A stretch of DNA of 64,000 bases from Actinomycetota bacterium (lineage in GTDB: Bacteria; Actinomycetota; Actinomycetes; Actinomycetales; Microbacteriaceae): assembly GCA_018268455.1 (NCBI GenBank), contig JAFDWM010000295.1, positions 20,991-84,990 on the forward strand. Direction: 5' to 3'. This document shows, in pieces, positions 56,747 through 64,000 of the stretch (its first letter is position 1; each line of letters starts with the position of its first letter). A program made the position numbers and the translations under genes. The notes beneath the pieces are model-generated. The model saw only the letters and a program-made list of their open reading frames with translations, made no database searches and was not told the DNA's origin.

Positions 56747-57328
56747 TCAGAGCGTGTCGAGAACGGCCGACACCAGCCGCCGCATCCGCCGCAGCGTCTC
56801 GTCGCGGGAGAGCCCGCGATCGCGCCGCAGCAGCGAATAGGTGTAGAGATCGGTGGCCACGACGAGCAGATCCGTGGCCTCCTCCGGATCCGCAGTCGCG
56901 GCGAGGGAGCGCGCGAAGAGCTGCTCGACCCATTCCCGATGCAAGGCCTTGCCGTTGCTCGTGATCCGCGCCGCGAGCGGCTCCCAGCTCTCCTGCGCGA
57001 GCAGCAGCAGCGTCTGCGCGCTGGTGCGCTCATAGTGGTCGATGAGTGCCGCCAGCGAGGCATCGAGGTCGTCGGCGTCGATCGTGCGCTCGGCGATCAC
57101 GGCGGACTGGCCGAATTCCACCGCGGACTCGAACAGGCCGTCGCGGCTGCCGAAGTTGCGCAGCACGGTCTGCACGGTGACCGCGGCGCGCTCGGCGATC
57201 CGTGGCAGCGTCACCGCGGCGAGCGGAAGCTCCGCGGCGAGCTCGATGAGCGCGACGAGGATCGCCGAGCGGGTCTGCTCGGCCTGAGCGGAGCGCCGGG
57301 TCATGTCGTAATCGCGAGGTGCATTCAT
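56747..57328 (-). CDS. TetR-family regulator between two glycosyltransferases
   Basis: A 193-residue regulator. The helix-turn-helix is near residues 15-60 (ILVALIELAAELPLAAVTLPRIAERAAVTVQTVLRNFGSRDGL in that region). ATG at 57328 begins MNAPRDYDM. Its promoter (TTGACA/TTCAAT) lies within an inverted repeat, suggesting autoregulation. It probably controls the downstream glycosyltransferase. Confidence 0.86.
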   Translation of the reverse strand: MNAPRDYDMTRRSAQAEQTRSAILVALIELAAELPLAAVTLPRIAERAAVTVQTVLRNFGSRDGLFESAVEFGQSAVIAERTIDADDLDASLAALIDHYERTSAQTLLLLAQESWEPLAARITSNGKALHREWVEQLFARSLAATADPEEATDLLVVATDLYTYSLLRRDRGLSRDETLRRMRRLVSAVLDTL

Positions 57329-57336
57329 GTTAATCA

Positions 57337-57370
57337 CTATTGAAACGGATTTGAGAATTCATGTCAATAG
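57337..57370. promoter_or_regulatory. Inverted repeat CTATTGA-N20-TCAATAG around the TetR promoter
   Basis: The two 7-base arms (57337-57343 and 57364-57370) flank the promoter. ATTCATGTTAAT at 57323 and ATTCATGTCAAT at 57358 are also near-identical direct repeats. One or both may be the regulator's binding sites. Spacing is wide for a single TetR dimer. Confidence 0.45.
57339..57367 (-). promoter_or_regulatory. Promoter of the second TetR gene
   Basis: On the minus strand TTGACA (57367-57362) is 17 bases from TTCAAT (57344-57339). The ATG at 57328 follows closely. Confidence 0.55.
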
Positions 57371-57386
57371 CAGTTCGCATCGAATA

Positions 57387-58187
57387 TCAGCCGTCGGCGA
57401 GCTCCTCGATCCGGTCTGCGGCGGTACGCGCGCCATGCTGTGCGCGCAGGCGCCCTCCGGTGCGCGCGGCGCGTGCGCGCAGGTCTTCGTTGCCCAGGAT
57501 CCACCGGATCGCGTGCGCCAGCTGGGCTGCCGACGACGCACGCGGCAGCGTGACTCCGAGGCCCGCATCCTGCACGATCCGTCCGATGAGGGGCTGGTCG
57601 CTCGTGCGGTTCATCGGCAGCACGAGCAACGGCACGCCGTGCGCGAGTGCGGCGAGCGTGGTCGAGTGCCCGCCGTGCCCGATGACGAGGTCTGCGCGCG
57701 GCAGCAGCGCCGCGTGCGGAGTGTGTCCGCGCAGCTGCACGTTCGGCGGCACGACTCCGTCGTACTCGTCGTCGGGCACCGCGGGGCCGCGCGCCATCCG
57801 CCTGTTCCAGACCGCGCCGAAGGAGTGGAACAGAGCCGCCACAGGCTTCCCGGTGCGCTCGGCGGCGCGCAGGGAGCTGATCATGATGCCGTCCACGACG
57901 ACCGCATCGGGGGAGCGCTCCGCGATCACCGTGCCGACCTCGCGTCCGAGTGCCGGACTCATGCCCATGCGCATCATGCCCTTCATCTGAGCGGCGCCCG
58001 TCCGTGCCGGGCCGGGTTCGCGGCCCGAGATCGCCGTGAGCATCACCGACTCGCCGATGCGGCCTGGCGGGGTGAGACCAGCGAACGCGATCCGGTGCCC
58101 GCGGTCGGCGAGCTCTGTGGCGACGGCCCGCATCGGCGGCACATTCCCGCCCGCATCAGCCCCGACGAAGAGGATGTCCTTGCCCAT
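57387..58187 (-). CDS. Shortened GT1-family glycosyltransferase
   Basis: A 266-residue relative of the 55621 gene product. The N-terminal domain (DILFVGADAGGNVPPMRAVATELADRGHR) and the end of the donor domain (PPNVQLRGHTPHAALLPRADLVIGHGGHSTTLAALAHGVP) both match that paralogue. About 95 residues between GRGP and PPNV are missing, including the linker and first strand of the donor domain; the junction is at about 57751-57795. The frame stays open. It is 22 bases downstream of the response-regulator stop and probably in that operon. Likely impaired or altered in function. Confidence 0.72.
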   Translation of the reverse strand: MGKDILFVGADAGGNVPPMRAVATELADRGHRIAFAGLTPPGRIGESVMLTAISGREPGPARTGAAQMKGMMRMGMSPALGREVGTVIAERSPDAVVVDGIMISSLRAAERTGKPVAALFHSFGAVWNRRMARGPAVPDDEYDGVVPPNVQLRGHTPHAALLPRADLVIGHGGHSTTLAALAHGVPLLVLPMNRTSDQPLIGRIVQDAGLGVTLPRASSAAQLAHAIRWILGNEDLRARAARTGGRLRAQHGARTAADRIEELADG

Positions 58188-58209
58188 GTCGTGCCTCGAT
58201 CCGCGCGGA

Positions 58210-58851
58210 TCAGGTGCTGCTGGCCTCGAGATAGGCGAGGATCGCGCGCACTCGGCGGTTCCCGTCCGGGGAGTCGGCGAGGGCGAGCTTGGCGAAGATG
58301 CTGCCGGTGTGCGTCTCGACCGTGCGCGCCGACAGGAACAGTCGCGTGCTGATCGCCGCGTTCGACCAGCCCTCGGCCATGAGTCGGAGCACGTCGAGCT
58401 CGCGCGGGGTCAGCGCGTCCAGCACCGTGCCGGCGCGGGCTGCGCCGAGCAGGCGGGTGACGACCTCCGGATCGAGCGCGGTGCCACCGGATGCGACCCG
58501 CTCCAGCGCCGTGAGGAATTCATCGACGTCGAGTACCCGGTCCTTCAGCAGATAGCCGATGCCGCCGGTGGTGACGAGCTCGACCGTGCGCCGTGTCTCC
58601 ACGTGCTGCGAGAGCAGCATGACGGGCGTGGGCGGGTCCCACGCACGGATCTCCAGGGCCGCGGCGATGCCCTCGTCATCGGACGGCATGCGGATGTCGA
58701 GCACGACGACGTCGGGCCGGTGCGCCCGCACCTGGGCCACGGCGGCGGGTCCGGAATCGGCGCGTCCAACGATCTCGTGACCCGCGCTGGACAGCAGCGC
58801 GGCCAGCCCTTCGCGGAACAGGGCAGAGTCCTCTCCGATCACGATGCGCAC
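58210..58851 (-). CDS. NarL/FixJ-family response regulator
   Basis: A 213-residue regulator. The receiver domain has the acidic pair in VIGEDSA and the phosphorylated Asp52 in VVVLDIRMP; the C-terminal LuxR-type helix-turn-helix is LTPRELDVLRLMAEGWSNAAISTRLFLSARTVETH in the region about 150-190. GTG at 58851 overlaps the histidine-kinase stop by 13 bases, so they are a coupled pair. Confidence 0.92.
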   Translation of the reverse strand: MRIVIGEDSALFREGLAALLSSAGHEIVGRADSGPAAVAQVRAHRPDVVVLDIRMPSDDEGIAAALEIRAWDPPTPVMLLSQHVETRRTVELVTTGGIGYLLKDRVLDVDEFLTALERVASGGTALDPEVVTRLLGAARAGTVLDALTPRELDVLRLMAEGWSNAAISTRLFLSARTVETHTGSIFAKLALADSPDGNRRVRAILAYLEASST

Positions 58852-60752
58852 GGCAGCACCGCCTCGATCGTCGTGCCCGTCCCCGCGTCCGAGGTCAGCC
58901 GCAGTGCGCCGCCGAGCGTGCTGACCCGGTCGGAGAGCCCGGTGAGACCCCCCGTCGCGCGGGCGATGGCTCCGCCGCATCCGTCGTCGGCGACGCGGAC
59001 GCGCAGCACCCCGTCGACATGGCGCACGTGCACGTGGATCCGTGACGGCTCCGCGTGCCGAAGAGCGTTCGCGACGGCCTCGCTCACGACGTAGTACGCC
59101 GTGACGGCCACAGCGTCCGGGAGCTCGCCCGCGCGCACGTCCAGCTCGATGACGTCAGGGGAGATGCGCTCCAGTTCGGCGAGCGCCGTGCCGAGCCCGT
59201 CGTCCAGGGCGCTCGGGCGCACGCCGTGGGCGAGTCGACGCAGCTCCGCCACGGCCGTGCCGAGCTGCGCGACGGCGGCGTCGAGGCCGTCGGCGATCGC
59301 CGGATCCTGTGCGACCGTGCGCTGCAGCACGCGCAGCTGCATTCCGAGTGCGACCAGGCGTTGCTGCGCGCCATCGTGCAGATCGCGCTCCAGGCGTCGG
59401 CGCTCCTCGTAGCCGGCGCGCAGCAGTCGCTCGCGGGAGGCCTCCAGTTCGGCGGCGGCATTGGCCAGCTCGGAGCGGGATCGCACGGCATCCAGCAGCG
59501 GCGCTGCGGCTCGTGCGATCGACACCGATGGACGCTTCACACGGGTCGCGGACGGAATGATCGCGCCGATCTCCTCGCCCCGCACGCGCACCACGGCTGT
59601 CGCGTCGTTGACGACCTGCGAGGCACCGTCCAGGCCGACCAGGGCGCGATCGGCCAGACGTCGGTAGGTGACGGTGAGCCCGCGGTCGCGCAGCGCACGG
59701 CGCAGCACCTCCTCGATCTCCTCGGGCGGTGCGGATCCGGCGTCGACCCGTCTGGAAAGATGCCGCAGCCCGCTGATCGCGCGTCCGCGATCCGGGAACA
59801 GGATCCGTTCGAAGCCTCGCCGCGCGAACGCGAACGCGACGACGCCGGCGAGGGTCACGGTGGCGGTCGTCGCCGCCGCCGGGATCGTCGCCCATTCGGA
59901 CATCGGGCGTCCGATCGACACGCTGAGCAGGGTCAGCACGGTGAGCCCTGTCGCGAACAGCGCCAGGGCCGTGACGCCCGCCGACGTTGCACGGTCGATG
60001 TCGAACAGCTGCGGTCGGGTGAGGGCGATCGTCGTGCCGAGGGGGATCGCGAGCAGTATCGCGATGAGTCCGAAGCCCACCAGCGCCGCCGTGCCGAGGA
60101 TGAGATAGCTGGCCCAGCAGAGCATCAGCGTGAGCGGCAGGGACAGCCCGGCGATGAGCACCCAGCGCAGCCGCATCCGCTCGAGCTCATCCGCCGCGCG
60201 GTAGCGCACGAACGGTGCGACAGCGCAGGCGATGAGCAGCCCCAGGAACGCCACCAGCAGGATCGTCCCGGCGATCGCGAGGGGTTCGTCTGCGGGCGGC
60301 CACAGTGTCTGCACGGCGACCAGGAGGAGGAACGATGTCACGACCACGCCGAGCGCGATCCCGACCCCGCGCCAGCGGCGCGTGCGGGGGTGGCCGGTCG
60401 GAACGACGAGCAGCAGGAGCGCGAGCGGCAGGTAGAGGAGCATCCAGGATCCGCCGAGTGCGGGGATGACCACGCCACGCGGGGCATTCGTGACGATGAC
60501 GATGAAACCCTGCGCGGCAAGCAGCACCGCTACGGCGTTGCCGGGCGCGAACCGCAGGACGATCAGCGCCAGGACGATCTGCAGCAGTCCGATCGCGATC
60601 ACCGTGGCGGAGTCCGCGATCGGATTCAGCGCGTCCGCACCGAGCGTGAGCAGCAGCGCGATCGCGACGATCGTGACGGCGCTCAGAGTGAGCGTCGTCG
60701 TGGCCGTCCACGGCGCGCGTCGCACCGCAGGCATCCCCAGCGCCGACTGCAT
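58839..60752 (-). CDS. NarL-type sensor histidine kinase
   Basis: A 637-residue kinase. The first half has about 8-10 membrane helices. A GAF-like linker follows, then the HisKA_3 box RRLERDLHDGAQQRL with His459, and the ATPase domain (VSEAVANALRHAEPSRIHV, VADDGCGG, GLTGLSDRVSTLGG). The many-helix sensor part suggests a membrane or lipid-soluble signal. ATG at 60752 is chosen because a TACAGT -10 box lies at leaderless spacing; longer upstream reading is antisense-like. Confidence 0.9.
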   Translation of the reverse strand: MQSALGMPAVRRAPWTATTTLTLSAVTIVAIALLLTLGADALNPIADSATVIAIGLLQIVLALIVLRFAPGNAVAVLLAAQGFIVIVTNAPRGVVIPALGGSWMLLYLPLALLLLVVPTGHPRTRRWRGVGIALGVVVTSFLLLVAVQTLWPPADEPLAIAGTILLVAFLGLLIACAVAPFVRYRAADELERMRLRWVLIAGLSLPLTLMLCWASYLILGTAALVGFGLIAILLAIPLGTTIALTRPQLFDIDRATSAGVTALALFATGLTVLTLLSVSIGRPMSEWATIPAAATTATVTLAGVVAFAFARRGFERILFPDRGRAISGLRHLSRRVDAGSAPPEEIEEVLRRALRDRGLTVTYRRLADRALVGLDGASQVVNDATAVVRVRGEEIGAIIPSATRVKRPSVSIARAAAPLLDAVRSRSELANAAAELEASRERLLRAGYEERRRLERDLHDGAQQRLVALGMQLRVLQRTVAQDPAIADGLDAAVAQLGTAVAELRRLAHGVRPSALDDGLGTALAELERISPDVIELDVRAGELPDAVAVTAYYVVSEAVANALRHAEPSRIHVHVRHVDGVLRVRVADDGCGGAIARATGGLTGLSDRVSTLGGALRLTSDAGTGTTIEAVLPCAS

Positions 60753-60758
60753 GACAGC

Positions 60759-60764
60759 ACTGTA
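60759..60764 (-). promoter_or_regulatory. -10 box TACAGT, leaderless spacing
   Basis: On the minus strand TACAGT, six bases (GCTGTC), then ATG at 60752 of the histidine kinase. Confidence 0.5.
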
Positions 60765-60837
60765 GATCCGCGCGGAGCCGAGCGGTATCCGTGCGAGCAC
60801 CGGGAAGCCTGTCCGTGCCCGCCCGAGGTCGCTCGCG

Positions 60838-62214
60838 TCAGGCCTCGGTGCCCCGGATCCCCTGGGCGAAGGCGGCGAGGTCGACCGTGCGGCCGAGGAT
60901 GCGCTCCGCGGCGCGCACGCCCGAGGCGTAGGCTCCGCCGACCGTGGCCGGCTCCGCGCCCCAGGTCGCCTCGCCGGCGAAGTGCAGCGTGTCGTCGACC
61001 GGACCGGCGAGCGCATCATGATCGTGGTGTGAGGATCCCGTCGCGATGTGCGAATAGGAGCCGAGGCTGAAGGGATCATCGCCCCAGTGCGTGACCCAGT
61101 GCGCCGACGGCTCGATCACCGCCGCCCCGTACAGCCTGCGCAGTGCGGTGAGCGCGTCGGCGAGGATTCCCGCATCGTCGAGCTCCTGCATCCGCCGGCC
61201 GAAGGGCCCGGCGGCGAAGGTCAGCAGAGTGGGGAGCCCGCTGATCGCCGAGACGTCGTACCAGGAGTGCCAGTGCTCGCCCGGCTCGCCGAGGGCCCGG
61301 ATCGCGTAGGCCCCGTCTTCCCAGAACCGCTGGGGGAACTGCAGGAAGACCTTGTTGAACACGCCCATGCCGAGTCTGGCGATGGGGCCCGCGACGGCGT
61401 CGGGCAGCGGCGGGTCGAATGCGATCGAGCCTGCCTTCAGCACCCCCAGTGGCACGGTCACGACGACCTTCCGAGCCGTGAAGGTTCCGAGATCGGTCTG
61501 CACCCGCACGCCATCGGCGCCCCGGGCGATCCGCCGCACGGCGTGCCCGAGCCGCACGTCCAGCCCCGCTGCGATCCGCCGGGGCAGCTCGTCGTAGCCG
61601 CGCGGGAAGATCACCTCGTCGCCGTCGATCGCGTCCTCGTCGAGCCCGTGCGCGTCGAGATCGCCGATCCAAGCGCCGCACTGCTCCTCGACGCGATGCC
61701 GGAAGAACTCGCGGATCTCGTCGATGCGCTCCGGATCCATCGCGGCCTCGAGCCGCTCCAGTCCGTCCAGCGCGCGCTCGGTGACGTCGAGGTAGGTGTC
61801 GCCGGGGGAGGAGCGTTCGATCTCCCGCTGGGTCGCGCGGTCGGCGGCGGCGACGTCTGCGACCCACTGCGCGCCGGTGTCCGCCGGCATGAGTCGCCCG
61901 TCGCCGTCGAAGTTCGCGATCGGACGGCCACCCGCCTGGAAGCTGCCGACCGTGAACTCGATCGTGGGCACGCCGAGGGTCTGCACGAGCTCGGCGAGCC
62001 GGGAGTCGTCGATGCCGTGGATCCACGATGCCCCGAGGTCGACGGGAAAACCCGCCGTGCGATCGGTATGCATGCGGCCACCGACCCGATCCCGTCCCTC
62101 GAGCACCACAACGCGGAGTCCCGCATCCGACAGCGCACGCGCGGCCGTCGCTCCGGACATGCCTGCGCCGACGACGATCACGTCATGCTGTGTCGCGATG
62201 TCACCTGTCGACAT
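60838..62214 (-). CDS. Flavin monoamine oxidase family protein
   Basis: A 458-residue FAD enzyme. The dinucleotide-binding motif VIVVGAGMSGATAARALSDAG is near residues 13-33, the LEGRDRVGGRMHT segment follows, and the FAD-binding C-terminus is LHFAGEATWGAEPATVGGAYASGVRAA. It oxidises an amine or amino acid of unknown identity. ATG at 62214 is preceded by AGGAGGA; a GTG five codons upstream is possible. Divergent from nusA. Confidence 0.88.
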   Translation of the reverse strand: MSTGDIATQHDVIVVGAGMSGATAARALSDAGLRVVVLEGRDRVGGRMHTDRTAGFPVDLGASWIHGIDDSRLAELVQTLGVPTIEFTVGSFQAGGRPIANFDGDGRLMPADTGAQWVADVAAADRATQREIERSSPGDTYLDVTERALDGLERLEAAMDPERIDEIREFFRHRVEEQCGAWIGDLDAHGLDEDAIDGDEVIFPRGYDELPRRIAAGLDVRLGHAVRRIARGADGVRVQTDLGTFTARKVVVTVPLGVLKAGSIAFDPPLPDAVAGPIARLGMGVFNKVFLQFPQRFWEDGAYAIRALGEPGEHWHSWYDVSAISGLPTLLTFAAGPFGRRMQELDDAGILADALTALRRLYGAAVIEPSAHWVTHWGDDPFSLGSYSHIATGSSHHDHDALAGPVDDTLHFAGEATWGAEPATVGGAYASGVRAAERILGRTVDLAAFAQGIRGTEA

Positions 62215-62274
62215 GGGTCCTCCTGACACCGCGCGGCGAGCGTCGGTCGATCGCGCAGCGGTGTCCGACCAAGG

Positions 62275-62280
62275 TATCGT
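62275..62280 (+). promoter_or_regulatory. Candidate -10 box TATCGT for nusA
   Basis: TATCGT would start an mRNA about 47 bases ahead of the nusA ATG, which has a good Shine-Dalgarno (GGGAGG). No -35 is visible. It would be the promoter of the nusA-ylxR-infB operon. Confidence 0.4.
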
Positions 62281-62333
62281 TGTACGGATGTCGCGCGTGC
62301 GAACGCCGACGAGAGCTGAACAGGGAGGCCGTC

Positions 62334-63320
62334 ATGGATATCGATCTCGGATTGCTGCGCACGATCGAGCGGGAGAAGGAGATCCCCTTCGACGAGCTGG
62401 TGGCGATCATCGAACAGGCCGTCCTCACCGCTTACGCCAAGCACGACTCCAACGACGGTGTGCTGACCGAGGGCACCCGCGTCGAGCTCGACCGCAAGAC
62501 CGGCCACGTCGCCGTGCTCGTTCCGGTCCTCGACGAGGAGGGGGCGGTGATCGGCGAGGAGGACTCGACCCCCGACGACTTCGGTCGCATCGCCGCGTTC
62601 GCCGCCAAGCAGGTCATCGGCCAGCGCCTGCGCGACATCGCTGATGACGCCGTGCTCGGCGAGTTCCGCGGCAAGGAGGGCGATATCGTCGCCGGCGTGA
62701 TCCAGCAGGGTCCGAACCCGCGGATGGTGCACGTGGATCTCGGTTCGGTCGAGGCCATCCTCCCGCCGGAGGAGCAGGTCCCCGGCGAGGAGTACACGCA
62801 CGGATCGCGGATCCGCGTCTACGTCACCTCGGTGGCGAAGGGCGCGAAGGGTCCGGCGATCACGGTCTCGCGCACGCATCCCGGACTGGTGCGCAAGCTC
62901 TTCGCGCTCGAGGTGCCGGAGATCGCGAACGGCCTCGTCGAGATCGTCGCCCTGGCCCGCGAGGCGGGACACCGCAGCAAGATCGCGGTGAAGGCCAATG
63001 ACCCCTCGATCAACGCCAAGGGCGCCTGCATCGGCGAGATGGGGCGCCGGGTGCGCGCCGTCACCGAGGAACTCGCGGGCGAGAAGATCGACATCGTCGA
63101 CTATCACCAGGATCTGGCGACCTTCGTCGCGCATGCGCTGTCTCCGGCCAAGGTGACCAGTGCGTTCGTGCTCGATGCGGCCACCAAGGCGGTCCGGGCC
63201 CTGGTGCCCGACTACCAGCTCTCGCTCGCGATCGGCAAGGAGGGCCAGAACGCCCGACTCGCCGCGAAGCTCACGGGTGCGAAGATCGACATCCAGCCGG
63301 ACTCGGTGCTCGACTCCTGA
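62334..63320 (+). CDS. nusA: Transcription elongation/termination factor NusA
   Basis: A 328-residue actinobacterial-size NusA. It has the N-terminal RNA-polymerase-binding domain, an S1 domain (about 105-175, GDIVAGVIQQGPNPRMVHVDLG), and two KH domains (KANDPSINAKGACIGEMGRRV and LAIGKEGQNARLAAKLTGAKI). The acidic repeats of E. coli NusA are absent, as expected. The rimP gene that commonly precedes nusA is not here; the upstream gene is a divergent amine oxidase. Confidence 0.96.
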   Translation: MDIDLGLLRTIEREKEIPFDELVAIIEQAVLTAYAKHDSNDGVLTEGTRVELDRKTGHVAVLVPVLDEEGAVIGEEDSTPDDFGRIAAFAAKQVIGQRLRDIADDAVLGEFRGKEGDIVAGVIQQGPNPRMVHVDLGSVEAILPPEEQVPGEEYTHGSRIRVYVTSVAKGAKGPAITVSRTHPGLVRKLFALEVPEIANGLVEIVALAREAGHRSKIAVKANDPSINAKGACIGEMGRRVRAVTEELAGEKIDIVDYHQDLATFVAHALSPAKVTSAFVLDAATKAVRALVPDYQLSLAIGKEGQNARLAAKLTGAKIDIQPDSVLDS

Positions 63321-63394
63321 GCGAGTCCGCCGCCGCGGCGCCGAGGGGACCGGTCCTGAACGCGGCGCAGATCCACCCGGAACCGAGGTGTAGG

Positions 63395-63685
63395 ATGGAA
63401 CCCGTACGAACATGCGTCGGTTGTCGTGCTCGTGCATCTCGCACCGCCCTGCTCAGGGTGGCAATCCGCAGCGGTGAACTCGTCTTCGACGAGAGCGCCG
63501 TCCTGCCGGGGCGGGGTGCGTGGGTGCATCCGACGCCGGAGTGCGTGATGGCTGCTGTGCGGCGACGCGCCTTCGCCCGTGCGCTCCGTGTGTCCACTGC
63601 AATGGAATTCCCGGAAGCAGAGAACACGCAGACCCTCGAGAAACGGCTGAACGGCTATGGAAACAAAGTGAACGGCTCGAAATGA
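63395..63685 (+). CDS. ylxR: YlxR-family (DUF448) RNA-binding protein
   Basis: A 96-residue protein with the family motif [19 protein letters not shown] and [27 protein letters not shown]. YlxR is a small nucleoid/RNase P-associated protein normally found between nusA and infB, as here. The C-terminal 25 residues are a variable tail. Confidence 0.92.
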   Translation: MEPVRTCVGCRARASRTALLRVAIRSGELVFDESAVLPGRGAWVHPTPECVMAAVRRRAFARALRVSTAMEFPEAENTQTLEKRLNGYGNKVNGSK

Positions 63686-63703
63686 GACCCGTCCGCGACT
63701 AGT

Positions 63704-63726
63704 GGTCTGCCCTGCCAGGGCGGACC
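63704..63726 (+). other. Hairpin between ylxR and infB
   Basis: GGTCTGCCC, loop TGCCA, GGGCGGACC gives a 9-base stem with one G-T wobble and no T-run. It lies 21 bases ahead of the infB start and could be a leader structure, an attenuator or a processing site. Confidence 0.45.
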
Positions 63727-63746
63727 GACCCCCTGACAGGAGAATT

Positions 63747-64000
63747 GTGGCTGGTAAACCACGCGTGCACGAGATCGCCGCTGAACTCGGCGTCGACAGC
63801 AAGTTCGCTCTCGCGAAGCTCAAGGAGCTCGGAGAGTTCGTGAAGTCCCCCTCATCGACCATCGAGCCCCCGGTCGCGCGCAAGCTGCGCGCCGCCATCG
63901 AGGCCGACAAGCCCGCGGGCGGAGCCGCGGCGGCGCCGAAGCCCGGTGCTGCTCCGAAGCCGGGCGCTGCCCCGCGCCCCGGCACGCCCGCACCCGGCGC
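63747..64000 (+). CDS. infB: Translation initiation factor IF-2, N-terminal end (partial)
   Basis: The first 84 codons. [20 protein letters not shown] is the IF2_N domain, and the sequence then enters the low-complexity Ala/Pro/Gly/Lys linker ([16 protein letters not shown]) usual in high-GC actinobacteria. GTG at 63747 follows a GACAGGAGAATT Shine-Dalgarno. The GTPase domain lies beyond the window. Confidence 0.93.
   Translation, partial: MAGKPRVHEIAAELGVDSKFALAKLKELGEFVKSPSSTIEPPVARKLRAAIEADKPAGGAAAAPKPGAAPKPGAAPRPGTPAPG

Noticed and set aside
62288-62644. Open frame from ATG 62288 as a leader gene overlapping nusA
   Set aside because: It continues more than 300 bases into nusA in another frame with no domain, and nusA has its own good Shine-Dalgarno.

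Overview
The window is high-GC Gram-positive DNA, most likely from Microbacteriaceae and probably a Microbacterium or close relative. The evidence is the very high GC at third codon positions, the hom-thrB-rho-prfA-prmC-tsaC-wecA-atp gene order shared with actinobacteria such as Mycobacterium, the dxr-rip-ispG and proS/nusA-ylxR-infB blocks, a Rho with a long Ala/Lys/Arg-rich insertion, and many promoters whose -10 box lies just ahead of the start codon. The genus is inferred from composition and synteny, not from a marker-gene comparison.

Layout. 1-5.0 kb: end of homoserine dehydrogenase, thrB, rho, prfA and a small holin-like membrane protein. 5.0-6.6 kb (minus strand): cysK-cysE cysteine operon. 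6.7-17.0 kb: prmC, tsaC, a WecA/TagO-type transferase, an AtpI-like protein and the full F1Fo ATP synthase operon atpBEFHAGDC, closed by a strong hairpin. 17.0-27.2 kb: yaaA, a Pro/Gln-tailed membrane protein, an aldo/keto reductase, a PP2C phosphatase, an EccC/FtsK-like ATPase, alanine dehydrogenase and asparaginase, OsmC and PlsC. 27.3-37.5 kb: FKBP lipoprotein, then dxr and rip, separated from ispG by a secreted PKD/Ig-like protein and a PhzE-type fused chorismate amidotransferase; then NTF2-like and AlaX-like genes. 37.6-40.5 kb: erythromycin-esterase-like protein and an RNB ribonuclease. 40.5-45.4 kb: a nitrite-reduction module (DUF2249 protein, Fe-S-type HTH regulator, polytopic membrane protein, copper nitrite reductase fused to a membrane domain). 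45.5-48.1 kb: PEP-mutase/isocitrate-lyase family protein and proS. 48.2-62.2 kb: an accessory block between proS and nusA holding three GT1-like glycosyltransferases, two TetR regulators, an APC permease divergent from a DmpA-type peptidase, PdxH-like, cupin and LOG proteins, a NarL-type two-component system and a flavin amine oxidase. 62.3-64 kb: nusA, ylxR and the start of infB.

How the parts work together. Much of the window is core housekeeping: translation termination (prfA/prmC), transcription termination and elongation (rho/nusA), energy (atp), cysteine and isoprenoid synthesis. The most interesting biology is (i) a PhzE-like fused enzyme gene preceded by a complete tryptophan attenuator with an 11-residue leader peptide carrying two Trp codons; (ii) the copper nitrite reductase fused to a membrane module and linked to a putative iron-sulfur regulator with a palindromic operator that is also the -10 box; (iii) a TetR/permease/DmpA-peptidase unit with two matching operators, one overlapping the permease -10 box; (iv) a recurrent TANNNT-N6-start-codon arrangement implying many leaderless mRNAs; and (v) frame-independent enrichment of GGATCC.

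I saw no tRNA, rRNA, CRISPR array, insertion sequence or phage-like region. No stretch longer than about 200 bases lacks a gene; the largest is the 196-base leader ahead of rho.
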